In this document: one piece after another, positions 7,512 through 18,976 of the stretch
Numbering within the stretch: the first letter of the stretch is position 1
How the letters are laid out: every line of letters begins with the position of its first letter
Assembly (NCBI GenBank): GCA_050249235.1
Contig: JBFWQW010000014.1
Span: forward strand, 1-39,496
Reading direction: 5' to 3'
From: JAEKLB01 sp050249235
Lineage (GTDB): Bacteria; Actinomycetota; Acidimicrobiia; Acidimicrobiales; CADCSY01
Length of the DNA stretch: 39,496 bases
Made by a program: the position numbers and the translations under genes
The notes under the pieces: generated by a model
The model's database searches: none
The model's input: only the letters and a program-made list of their open reading frames with translations
Told to the model about the DNA's origin: nothing

Positions 7512-8767
7512 GGCACCGCTCCGAGGCGGCGACACAGCTCGAGGCCGCTCTGCACGCCGTCCTCGTGGAAGCCGTGGCCCCAGTAGGCGCCGCAGTAGTG
7601 CACGCCACCCCTTCCGTCGATCTCGTCGAAGCGCCGCTGGGCCCGCACCGCGTCGGCGTCGAACACGGGATGGGCGTAGTGGATGTGCTCGACGACGGTG
7701 CCGGGGTCGGGCGCCTCCGGACGGTTGAGCGTCACGCACACGTCGACGTCCGTGTCGAGGCGCTGCAAGGCGTTCAGGTGGTACGTGAGCGATGCCCGCG
7801 AGCCGAGCTCGCCGACGCCCGGGACGTGGTAGTTCCAGGCGGCGCGGGCCCGCCGGTTCGGCGGCAGGAGCGAGCCGTCGGTGTGGAGGGTGGCGACGTT
7901 CGGCTGGTAGCGGATGGCGCCCAGGACGGATCGTTCGGTCTCGCTGGCGTCGGCGAGGAGGCGCAGGGCCTGGTCGCTGTGGGTGGCGAGCACCACCCGA
8001 TCGAACGTCTCGGTGCCCCGTTCCGTCAACAGCTCGACCCCGTCGGTCCGGCGCACGACCTTCTGCACCGGCGTCGACAGCCGGATGCGACCGGGCAGGG
8101 CTCCGGCCATGGCGTCGACGTAGCGCTTCGACCCCCCGGTGACGGTCCGCCACTTCGGCACGTCGCCCAGCCGGAGGAGGCCGTGGTTGTCGAGGAAGCC
8201 GGCCAGCACGGCGGCGGGGAACCGGGTGAACGTCGACGGATCGGCCGACCAGATCGCGGCGCCCATCGGCACCAGGTACCAGGAGCGGAACCAACGGCTG
8301 TAGTGACCGGCGACCAGGACGTCCTCGACGGTCAGGTCGAGGTCGACCTCGTCGGCCGGCCTCGCCACCAGCCGCCTCGCCGTCCGGTTGAACCGCACCA
8401 CGTCCACGAGCATCCGCAGGAACCGGGGGTCGGTGGCCCGGCGGCGCTGGGCGAGCACCGAGTCGAGGTCGGTCCCCCGCCACTGCACGCCCGAGCGCTC
8501 GTCGTGCACGGAGAACGACATGTCGGACGGCTGGGTCGCGACCCCGAGCTGGTCGAGCAGCGCGACGAAGCCCGGGTAGTTGCGCTCGTTGTAGACGAGG
8601 AACCCGGTGTCGACGGCCAGCGGGCTGCCGCCGACGGTGACCTCCACGGTGTTGGCGTGGCCGCCGAGGCGGCCGTCGGCCTCGAACAACGTCACGTCGT
8701 GGCGGTGCCGGAGGCCGTGGGCGGCCACCAGCCCCGAGACACCAGAACCGACGACGGCCAGCCGCAC
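7508..8767 (-). CDS. FAD-dependent amine-oxidase-like protein (COG2907 type)
   Basis: This 419-residue flavoprotein has the dinucleotide-binding motif VVGSGVSGLVAAHGL at the very N-terminus, then LFEADGRLGGHANTV and DTGFLVYNERNYPGF, characteristic of COG2907. The FAD-binding C-terminal signature (HYCGAYWGHGFHEDG) is also present. I start at GTG 8765-8767, where the Rossmann motif begins; GTG 8831-8833 would add 22 Arg-rich residues. It is the first gene of the five-gene overlapping operon on the minus strand. Homologues sit with DUF1365 and Cfa-like genes in many bacteria and are thought to oxidise or desaturate acyl chains. The exact substrate here is unknown. It is divergent from the PstS-like gene. 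Confidence 0.9.
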   Translation of the reverse strand: MRLAVVGSGVSGLVAAHGLRHRHDVTLFEADGRLGGHANTVEVTVGGSPLAVDTGFLVYNERNYPGFVALLDQLGVATQPSDMSFSVHDERSGVQWRGTDLDSVLAQRRRATDPRFLRMLVDVVRFNRTARRLVARPADEVDLDLTVEDVLVAGHYSRWFRSWYLVPMGAAIWSADPSTFTRFPAAVLAGFLDNHGLLRLGDVPKWRTVTGGSKRYVDAMAGALPGRIRLSTPVQKVVRRTDGVELLTERGTETFDRVVLATHSDQALRLLADASETERSVLGAIRYQPNVATLHTDGSLLPPNRRARAAWNYHVPGVGELGSRASLTYHLNALQRLDTDVDVCVTLNRPEAPDPGTVVEHIHYAHPVFDADAVRAQRRFDEIDGRGGVHYCGAYWGHGFHEDGVQSGLELCRRLGAVP

Positions 8768-8986
8768 CCCGCCTCTTCGGCGCCGACGGTCTGGCTGGAT
8801 GAGCGCGCCCCGATCTCGGTACACCCGCGTCACCGGAGCGGGGATGCCGAGCGCCGACGAGCGTGGTCGTCACGAAGTGCCGTTGCGGCCGACGTCCGAA
8901 CGACCTGGACGCCTCGGCGGATCGTCCTGGGAATGTTCACCCTGTGTATCGACGGCGGCAGCAAGGAGGCCACTAGAAGGGGCCCG

Positions 8987-10519
8987 GTGGGCGCAGGACC
9001 GAGGACCGTGTTCGCCATGCTCCTGGTGTCGGCCGCGGTGGCGGTCGTGGCGGGCGGGGCGGACACCCCATCGTCGGCCGAGGCGGCGCACGCCCGGCTC
9101 CAGGGTGAGGGTTCGTCGTGGGCGGCGCAGATGATCGACGCCGCCCGGGTCGACGCGAGCCGGCTCGGCCTCACCATCGACTACTCCGCCAGTGGTTCCA
9201 CCGCCGGCCGGCGCAGCTTCCTGAGGGGGACCACCGACTTCGCCGTGTCCGACGTCCCCTTCCAGTTCGAACCGGAGGACGGCTCACTGGCCGAGCGGCC
9301 CTCTGCCGGGACCTACACATACCTACCGGCGACGGCCGGCGGCACCGCCTTCGTGTACAACCTCGACATCGACGGTCAGCCGGTCACCAACCTCCGTCTC
9401 TCCGGCGACACGGTGGCCCGGATCTTCACCGGCCTCGTCGACCGCTGGGACGACCCCGCCATCGCCGCCGACAACCCTCGTCTCGCTCTTCCCGACCTGC
9501 CCCTCACGCCCGTCGTGCGCTCCGACGGTGCGGGCTCCACGGCCCATCTCACCACCTGGTTGGCCGCCCGCCACGGCGACCACTGGAAGGACTACTGCAC
9601 CCGTACCGCCCGGGCGCCCGACTGCGTCCCGACCTCGTACTTCCCAGCCGTCGGGAACATGGTCGGCCAGTCCGGCGACCTCGGTGTGGCCGGCTACGTG
9701 AGCCAGGCCTTCGCCCGGGGCTCCATCGGCTACGTGAACTACAGCTACGCCCTGAGCGCCGGCTTCCCGGTGGCCAAGCTCCTCAATGCCGCCGGCTACT
9801 ACACCGAGCCCACCCCTGAGAACGTCGCGGTGTCCCTGCTCCAGGCACGCGTCGCCACCGACCAGTCGAACCTGCACGCGTACCTGACCCAGGACCTTCA
9901 CGGCGTCTACACCGACACCGATCCCCGCAACTACCAGCTCTCGTCCTACTCCTACTTCATCGTTCCGACAGCCCTCAGTGCCTCCTTCGGCGAGGACAAG
10001 GGCCGGTCCCTGGCCTTCTTCCTGCACCGCTACCTGTGTCCACTCCAGAAGCAGGCAGCATCGTTGGGCTACGCGCCGCTGCCGATGAAGCTCGCCGAGG
10101 CCGGCCTCGAGCAGATCCGCCGGATCCCGGGCGCCGATCCCCAGAGCGTCGACATCGAGACCTGCGACAACCCGACCTTCTCCCCTGACGGCACCAACGT
10201 CCTCGCCGCCAACGCACCCCAACCGAAGACCTGCGACCACCAGGGTCCCGACCAATGCCCCGACGGCACTGGCGGCAACCGGACACCCACACCCGCCGCC
10301 CCCCAGACGACCACTCCCACCACGACCACGACCACGACCATTGTGCCGGCGACCACCACCCCGGTCGGCGGGACCGCCACGGGTGCCCCGGCGAGAGGCA
10401 CCCTGCCTCAGACCGGATCCGACGACCCTGCGGCCCGAGTCGGCCTCGCCCTGTTGCTCCTAGCGGTCGGCCGCATCCTCCTCCTCACCGGCCGGGAGAC
10501 ACCGGTCATCGAGCCGTAG
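8987..10519 (+). CDS. PstS-like phosphate-binding protein with LPXTG sortase anchor
   Basis: The product (about 510 residues) starts with a signal peptide (TVFAMLLVSAAVAVVAGGA). It continues as a PstS-type solute-binding domain: DYSASGSTAGRRSFLRGTTD, FAVSDVPF, VVRSDGAGSTAHLTTWL and SIGYVNYSYAL. A Pro/Thr spacer with a Thr run follows (about residues 438-460), then LPQTG at 473-477, a hydrophobic segment and a short Arg-containing tail. That is the layout for sortase attachment to the cell wall. No pst permease or ATPase genes and no sortase gene are in the window. GTG 8987 is chosen for its GAAGGGG and clean signal peptide; ATG 8933 would add 18 residues. The role is likely surface phosphate or phosphate-ester binding, possibly scavenging or a structural wall protein. 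Confidence 0.85.
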   Translation: MGAGPRTVFAMLLVSAAVAVVAGGADTPSSAEAAHARLQGEGSSWAAQMIDAARVDASRLGLTIDYSASGSTAGRRSFLRGTTDFAVSDVPFQFEPEDGSLAERPSAGTYTYLPATAGGTAFVYNLDIDGQPVTNLRLSGDTVARIFTGLVDRWDDPAIAADNPRLALPDLPLTPVVRSDGAGSTAHLTTWLAARHGDHWKDYCTRTARAPDCVPTSYFPAVGNMVGQSGDLGVAGYVSQAFARGSIGYVNYSYALSAGFPVAKLLNAAGYYTEPTPENVAVSLLQARVATDQSNLHAYLTQDLHGVYTDTDPRNYQLSSYSYFIVPTALSASFGEDKGRSLAFFLHRYLCPLQKQAASLGYAPLPMKLAEAGLEQIRRIPGADPQSVDIETCDNPTFSPDGTNVLAANAPQPKTCDHQGPDQCPDGTGGNRTPTPAAPQTTTPTTTTTTTIVPATTTPVGGTATGAPARGTLPQTGSDDPAARVGLALLLLAVGRILLLTGRETPVIEP

Positions 10520-10618
10520 TCGTCCGCTCCCGTGCGAGGCAATCCGCCTTGGGGGACGGCCTGCCGGATCGCTGACCAGTCGTCGCGTGTTCCGTCACCC
10601 TGCATGCCGGTCGCCCTG

Positions 10619-10945
10619 TCAGCGACCCACCGCTCGCTCGAGCTCGGCCTTGTTCATCTTCGAGCGGCCTTCGATGCCCTTCTCCCGGGCCTCGTTGTAG
10701 AGCTGGTCCCGGGTCCGACCGCCGGCGCCCCGGTGCGAACGCAGCCCGCCCCGCCGACCCGAGGAGATGTCGTCGGTCGACGTGCGACTCGACTCCTTCG
10801 CCTCACCGGCTCGGGCCCGTTCCTTGTTCACGGTGCGGGCCGCGATCTCCTCAGCGGTGTCCTCGGACTCACCCCGATCGAGCAGCCCCTCCTTGATGTG
10901 GTCGTACTGCCGTTCGCGCTTGTCGCTCCATGCTCGCTGCGGCAT
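10619..10945 (-). CDS. Small Rho-N/SAP-like protein (often annotated plasmid stabilization protein)
   Basis: This 108-residue, highly charged protein has an N-terminal helix-rich half (AWSDKRERQYDHIKEGLLDR, then SEDTAEEIAARTVNKERARA) and a C-terminal helix-extension-helix (RDQLYNEAREKGIEGRSKMN, then KAELERAVGR). The latter resembles the Rho N-terminal/SAP nucleic-acid-binding motif. Homologues are commonly labelled plasmid stabilization protein, but there is no toxin partner here and the function is not established; nucleic-acid binding is the safest inference. ATG 10943-10945 has a good ribosome binding site (AAAGGAG, 10 bases upstream). It stands alone, with about 400 bases of non-coding DNA on its 5' side. 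Confidence 0.75.
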   Translation of the reverse strand: MPQRAWSDKRERQYDHIKEGLLDRGESEDTAEEIAARTVNKERARAGEAKESSRTSTDDISSGRRGGLRSHRGAGGRTRDQLYNEAREKGIEGRSKMNKAELERAVGR

Positions 10946-11346
10946 CGTCGTCGCTCCTTTCGCTTCCAGGTACCACGCGGGCGGGCACCGGGAGGACGTC
11001 GCCCGCGAATGGGCCACGGACGCCGGATCACGTGCCATTCGACCGTCGACGAGGACCGGGCGGGCGGCCGCGGGCGTGCGGATCGGGTGACGTCTGGCTG
11101 GTTCGCATTCAAGGGCACTCCCTGCGTACCTCGGTGCGTGAGAGGGGTTCACCGACCGGGCCCGTGGCTGAACCCTGGGGTGTCCGGCGCCTCTACCCGA
11201 CCCCGCCGCCGACAGAACCGCCGTGCCGAAGTCCAGACGGGCGGCGTGGACCGCCTGGTCGGCCAGCGTCCGCTCGCCACCGCGATGAGCCGCGGTGGGC
11301 CGTTCGACCCTGGGCACCATCGCTCCCGATCGGGTTGGATCACGAC
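10946..11346. other. Non-coding 401-base divergent intergenic region
   Basis: I see no gene here: open frames exist on both strands but are Arg/Pro-rich composition artefacts. It must hold the promoters of the small protein on the minus strand and the universal stress protein on the plus strand. The only structured element I can support is the inverted repeat at 11297-11311. Confidence 0.6.
11297..11311 (+). promoter_or_regulatory. DosR/DevR-like binding site candidate
   Basis: GGGCCGTTCGACCCT matches the core of the mycobacterial DosR box (GGGACTWWAGTCCC) at 10 of 14 positions, including both GGG/CCC arms at the correct spacing. It ends 35 bases before the start of the universal stress protein gene, where DosR sites usually overlap the -35 region. 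The outer TTS/SAA flanks do not match. GC-rich DNA makes chance matches fairly common. Confidence 0.4.
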
Positions 11347-11991
11347 ATGACGTACGCGCTCGTCCTGGTCGTCTGGCTGCTCGTCGGCGCCGTCGTCGGC
11401 CTGGTCGAGGCCCGGCACGGCGCCTGGCGACGCAGTTGGGCCGTCGCCGCCGTCTTCGGACCCTTCGCGATCCCGCTGGCGCTGCAGCGGCGGCGCCAGG
11501 CTCGACCCGACACGGTGGTGCTCTCGCCGGGCCGGGCGGGCCGGGGGCCGGTCGATCTCCTGATCGGCCTGGATGGCTCCGAGTCCTCCCTTGCGGCCGC
11601 ATCCCTCGCGCTGCACCTCTTCGGTCCCCGCGCTCGCCGCGTCACCCTGACCTCGGTGCTCGACCTCGACACCGCCAGGTCCCACGCCGACGACGTGACG
11701 GACCCAGAGCCGTGGCCGGAGGCACGCGATGCCCGCCGGCGGCTCGACGAGGCTGCCACGGCGCTGCAGGAGTGGACGGGGGTGCGGCCCGGTTCGGTGA
11801 TCCTGGCCGGCCGGCCGGCCGATGCGCTCGAGCAGCACGCGTTGGCGGAGGGCTACGAGGTGATCGTCGTGGGCCACCGGGGCAAGGGCCTCTCCAAGCG
11901 GGTGCTCGGCAGCTGCGCGTCGGACCTGGCCGGCAGGACGAAGGTGCCCGTCCTGCTCGTCCCCGCCGAGCCGGCCGTGGCCCGGCCCTGA
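11347..11991 (+). CDS. Membrane-anchored universal stress protein
   Basis: This 214-residue protein begins with two hydrophobic segments (about residues 3-20 and 31-46) joined by an Arg-rich loop, and continues as a UspA domain from about residue 66. The domain has the opening strand DLLIGLDGSESS and the nucleotide-binding loop VVGHRGKGLSKRVLGSCASD, which matches the G-2x-G-9x-G-S/T ATP-binding type, then VPVLLVPAEP. Most Usp proteins are soluble, so the membrane hairpin is unusual and places the ATP-binding domain on the inner face of the membrane. It lies 129 bases upstream of the cation/energy operon on the same strand and is likely under the DosR-like site at 11297. Its role is stress or dormancy signalling by family knowledge; the partner is unknown. 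Confidence 0.88.
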   Translation: MTYALVLVVWLLVGAVVGLVEARHGAWRRSWAVAAVFGPFAIPLALQRRRQARPDTVVLSPGRAGRGPVDLLIGLDGSESSLAAASLALHLFGPRARRVTLTSVLDLDTARSHADDVTDPEPWPEARDARRRLDEAATALQEWTGVRPGSVILAGRPADALEQHALAEGYEVIVVGHRGKGLSKRVLGSCASDLAGRTKVPVLLVPAEPAVARP

Positions 11992-12120
11992 CCGGGCGCC
12001 GATCACGCCCTGACCAGGGGCGAACGGGGGTCGACGGCCGGAAGCGCCCCGAGGGGGTAACGCTCTGATGGTGGACCGCTCGCTCGCTCGCCGCGTCCAC
12101 ACCGCCGGGGTGGCTCCCTG

Positions 12121-13124
12121 ATGTCGCTGGCGCAGGCCGTCCCCGTCTTCGCGGCCGCCGCCGCGGTCCTCACCCTGGCCGGCGTGCAGCTGGCGAGGGC
12201 CGGCGACGAGATCGCCGAGCGGGCCGGCTTGTCACGGCTGTTCGTCGGCATGCTGCTGGTCGCAGGAGCGACGTCGCTGCCGGAGATCGTCACCGACGTG
12301 AGCGCCGCGGTCGCCGACGCGCCGGATCTGGCCGTCGGCGACCTGTTCGGCAGCAGCATGGCCAACATGGCGATCCTCGCCGTCGTCGACCTCCTGCACC
12401 GTCATCGGGTGTGGGCCCACGTGGAGATCGGCCACGCCCGGGTCGCCTCCGTCGCGGTCGCGCTGACCGCGCTGGCGACCATGGGCATCGTCACGCCCGC
12501 GGGCCTCACGGTCGGGTGGGTCGGCGTCGACACGATCGCCATCGCCGCCGCCTACGCGGCCGCGGTGGCGTGGATGCGCCGGTCGCCGACCGGGCGCTTC
12601 GCCGGGGGCGAGCTGCTACCCGTCCCGACCGGGTGGACCCGGCCGGGCCGGGGTGCGCTGCGCCCGGCGGTGCTCCGCTTCGTAGCCGCGTCGACCGTGA
12701 TCCTGGTGACGGCACCGGCTCTCGCGTACTCGGGGCAGAGCATCGCCCGGGAGAGCGGCCTGGGCGAGACGTTCGTCGGCACCGCCCTGCTGGCTCTGAC
12801 GACGTCACTGCCCGAACTGGTGGCATCGATCGCCGCGGTCCGCATCGGCGCCCACGACCTGGCCGTCGGGAACCTGTTCGGCAGCAACGCCTTCAACATG
12901 GCCGCGCTCGTCCTCGTCGACGTCGCCTACACGCCGGCGGCCCTGCTCCACGCCGTCGACCCGAGCCAGGCCACCGCCGGCATGGGGGCGATCCTGCTGA
13001 TGGCGCTGGCCCTGGCGGCGCTGGTGCACGGTACCGAGACCAGAGCCCGGCGGCTGGAGCCGGACGCCATCCTCCTCCTGGTCGCGTACGCGGGCGCCCT
13101 GTTCGCCGTCTGGAGCGTGAGGGC

Positions 13125-13128
<4 letters not shown>
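12121..13128 (+). CDS. Na+/Ca2+ exchanger-type cation antiporter (YrbG/CaxA-like)
   Basis: This 335-residue integral membrane protein consists of two homologous halves, each with the alpha-repeat of the Ca2+/cation antiporter superfamily. The repeats are GATSLPEIVTDVSAA at about residues 49-63 with GDLFGSSMANM, and LTTSLPELVASIAAV at about 226-240 with GNLFGSNAFNM. The acidic residue in each SLPE is the conserved ion-binding Glu. About ten transmembrane segments are expected. Such proteins export Ca2+ (or exchange other cations) against Na+ or H+. The stop overlaps the start of the P-type ATPase by four bases (GTGA), making it the first gene of a five-gene coupled operon. No good ribosome binding site precedes ATG 12121, so the start is moderately certain. 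Confidence 0.9.
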
Positions 13129-15820
<2,692 letters not shown>

Positions 15821-15824
<4 letters not shown>

Positions 15825-18800
15825 GGGACCGCTACGAAGCCGTGATCTTCGACATGGACGGCGTGGTCACCGGCACGGCCCCGGTCCACCGGCGGGCCTG
15901 GGCCCAGCTGTTCGACGAGTACCTCGCCGGTCGTGACCAGGAAGCCCGGCCGTTCAGCGGCGAGGACTACCTCGACCACGTCGACGGCCGGCTCCGCATC
16001 GACGGCGTCACGACCTTCCTGGCGTCTCGCGGCGTCCGCCTGCCCCTCGGGCAGCCGAGCGACCCGCCGTCGTCCGACACCGCCTGGGGCCTGGCAAACC
16101 GGAAGAACGAGCTGTTCGTGGCCAGCGTCCACGCCGACGGGGTCGACGTCTTCCCCTCGACGCTGGCGCTGCTCCGCCGCCTCCGTGCGATCGGGGTGCG
16201 CACCGCGCTCGTCACGGCCAGCCGGAACGCCGACCTGGTCCTCGCGGCCGCGGGCGCGAGCGGGCTCTTCGACGCCCAGGTCGACGGCACCGACGCCGAA
16301 GAGCTCGGCCTGGCCGGGAAGCCCGACCCGGCCAGCTTCGTCGAGGCCGCCCGGCGACTCGGTGTCAGCCCGGGCGCGACCGCGGTGGTCGAGGACGCCA
16401 GGGCGGGCGTGGCGGCGGCCGGCGCCGGACGGTTCGGCCTCGTCGTCGGTGTCGACCGGGCCGGCCACCCCGACGCCCTCCGAGCCGCCGGCGCCGACAT
16501 CGTGGTGGGCGACCTGGCCGACCTCCCCGACGAGGCCCTCGTCGGGCCATCGGACCCCTGGGTGCTCGCCTACCGGGGCTTCGACCCGGACACCGAGGGC
16601 ACCCGCGAGGCGCTGCTGACGCTGGGCAACGGCTACGTGGCCACACGGGGCGCGATGACCCATGTCGCCGCCGACGGCGTGCACTATCCGGGCACGTACG
16701 CGGCCGGCGTCTTCAACCGGCTCACCTCGCGCGTCGAGGGCCGCGACCGGGTGGACGAGTCCGTCGTCAACCTCCCGAACTGGCTGCCGCTGACCTTCCG
16801 CGCCGCCGACGGCGACTGGCTGTCCGCGAGCACGGGCTCGCTCAGGGCCCACCGGGTGGCGATCGACCTGCGGACCGGGATGCTCACCCGCGACCTGACC
16901 GTCGTCGACCCGGCCGGGCGGCGCACCCGCCTCCACGAGCGGCGGCTCGTGTCGATGGACGACCCGCACCTCGCCGCCGTCGAGTGGCGGCTCACCCCGG
17001 AGAACTGGTCCGGGCCGCTCGCCGTCCGCTCCGCGGTCGATGCCCGGGTCGGCAACGACAACGTCACCGCCCACCGGGCCCTGGCCGGCCGCCACCTCAC
17101 CGTCGAGGACACCGGCCGGCACGGCCCGGTCTCGTACCTGGTCACGACGACGACGACGTCGAAGGTGCGGGTGGCGGTCGCCATCCGCACCGCGACCGTC
17201 GGCGGCCGCCAGGTCGGGACCACCCGGGGCGTCGACACCGACGGCCTGGTCGGCCACGAGCTCCGCTTCGAGGGCGAGGAGGGCGGCGAGATCGGGATCG
17301 AGAAGATCGCCGTCATCGCGACCTCGCGTGACCACGCCATCGCCGAGCCGGCGCTCGCCGCGGTGGACGCGGCGACGCGGGCGGGCGGCTTCGACGAGCT
17401 GGCCGCCGCCCACCGCCGGCGGTGGGCCGAGCTGTGGGAGCAGTTCCGCCTGGAGCTCGACAACGGTGACGACATGGCCCGCGCCGTGCGGGTGCAGGCC
17501 CTCCACGTGCTGCAGACGCTGTCGCCGAACACCGTCGACCTCGACGTGGGGGTGCCCGCCCGGGGCCTCCACGGCGAGGGCTACCGGGGACACGTCTTCT
17601 GGGACGAGCTGTTCGTGTTCCCGGTCCTCGACCTGCGCCTGCCGGAGCTGACCCGCTCCCTGCAGCTCTACCGGTGGCGGCGGCTGCCGGCGGCCCGCCG
17701 CCTGGCGGGCGACGACGGGATGCCCGGCGCCCGGTTCCCGTGGCAGAGCGGCAGCGACGGGCGGGAGGAGACGCCACGCTCCCTCTTCAACCCGCGATCG
17801 GGGCGCTGGATGCCGGACCACTCCCGCCGCCAGTGCCACGTCAACGTGGCCGTCGCCTACAACGTGTGGCAGCACTGGCAGATCACCGCCGATCTCGGCT
17901 ACCTCGAACGGCACGGCGCCGAGCTGCTCATCGAGTCGGCCCGCTACCTCGCGGCCCGGACCGACCACGACACCGGCGACGACCGCTACGACCTCCGGTC
18001 CGTCATGGGCCCCGACGAGTTCCACGACGGCTACCCCGACCTCCCTGGCGGGGGCGTCGACAACAACGCCTACCTGAACGTGATGACGGCGTGGGCGCTG
18101 GCCCGGGCCCGCGACGCCTACGACCTCCTCCAGCCGCTCGGCACGGGGCTCGCCGAGCGGCTGGGGATCGACGCCCGGGAGCTCGACCGGTGGGACCGGG
18201 TGAGCCGGCGGCTCCGGGTGCCCTTCCTCGGCAACGGCCTGCTCGCCCAGTTCGACGGCTACGAGGACCTCGAGGAGCTCGACTGGGCCGCCTACCGCGA
18301 CCGCTACGGGAACATCGGGCGGCTCGACCTCATCCTCGAGGCGGAGGGCGACACCACCAACCGCTACCAGGCGTCGAAGCAGGCCGACGTGCTCATGCTC
18401 TTCTACCTCCTCGACGCCGACGAGCTGACCGCCGTGCTCGAGCGGCTGGGCTACCCCTTCGACCCGGCCACCATCCCGGCGACGGTCGCCCACTACCTGG
18501 CCCGCACCAGCCATGGGTCGACGCTGAGCCGGATCGTCCACGCCTGGGTCCTGGCCCGGACCGATCGTGCCCACTCGTGGGAGCTGCTCAGGGAGGCCCT
18601 GCACGCCGACCTCGACGACACCCAGGGCGGCACCACCCGCGAGGGCATCCACCTGGGCGCCATGGCCGGCAGCCTCGACATCCTCCAGCGCTGCTACCCG
18701 GGCCTCGATGCCCGCGGTGACGTCCTGTGGCTCAACCCGGTGCTGCCCGAGGAGCTCCGTTCGCTCGAGCTGGGCATCCGCTACCGCGGTCAGCGGCTGG

Positions 18801-18976
18801 AGGTGCGCGTCGACCACGACGAGCTCGTGCTCGCCGCCGAACCGGGACCGGCCGCCCCCGTCTCCGTGGGCGTCGCCCACGTCGGCGGCCCCGTCGAGCT
18901 GCACGCCGCCGAGACCCTGCGCTTCGAGCTCCCACCCCAGACGCCAGTCCGCCCCCCCGACAGGAGTGCGCCATGA
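15821..18976 (+). CDS. Beta-phosphoglucomutase fused to GH65 disaccharide phosphorylase
   Basis: This 1051-residue bifunctional enzyme starts with a HAD domain (residues 1 to ~235). It carries FDMDGVV with nucleophile Asp11 and acid/base Asp13, the conserved Lys in AGKPDPASF and the acidic pair region VVEDARAGV, as in beta-phosphoglucomutases. From about residue 245 a full GH65 glycoside phosphorylase follows: LGNGYVATRGAM, HVFWDELFVFP, VMGPDEFHDGYPD with probable general acid Glu733, and RYQASKQADVLMLFYLL with LARTSHGSTLS, the phosphate site. Trehalose, maltose, kojibiose or nigerose could be the substrate. Phosphorolysis gives glucose plus beta-glucose 1-phosphate, and the HAD part isomerises the latter to glucose 6-phosphate without ATP. 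M. tuberculosis has a GH65 domain in the DosR-regulon protein OtsB1. The gene overlaps both neighbours by four bases. Confidence 0.92.

Noticed and set aside
10313..10345. Short tandem ACC/ACG repeat (microsatellite-like)
   Set aside because: It encodes the Thr-rich stalk of the PstS-like wall protein; it is in frame and explained by the protein.
10619..10945. Toxin-antitoxin or plasmid maintenance locus
   Set aside because: The common label plasmid stabilization protein suggests it, but there is no partner gene, and the C-terminus looks like a Rho-N/SAP motif.
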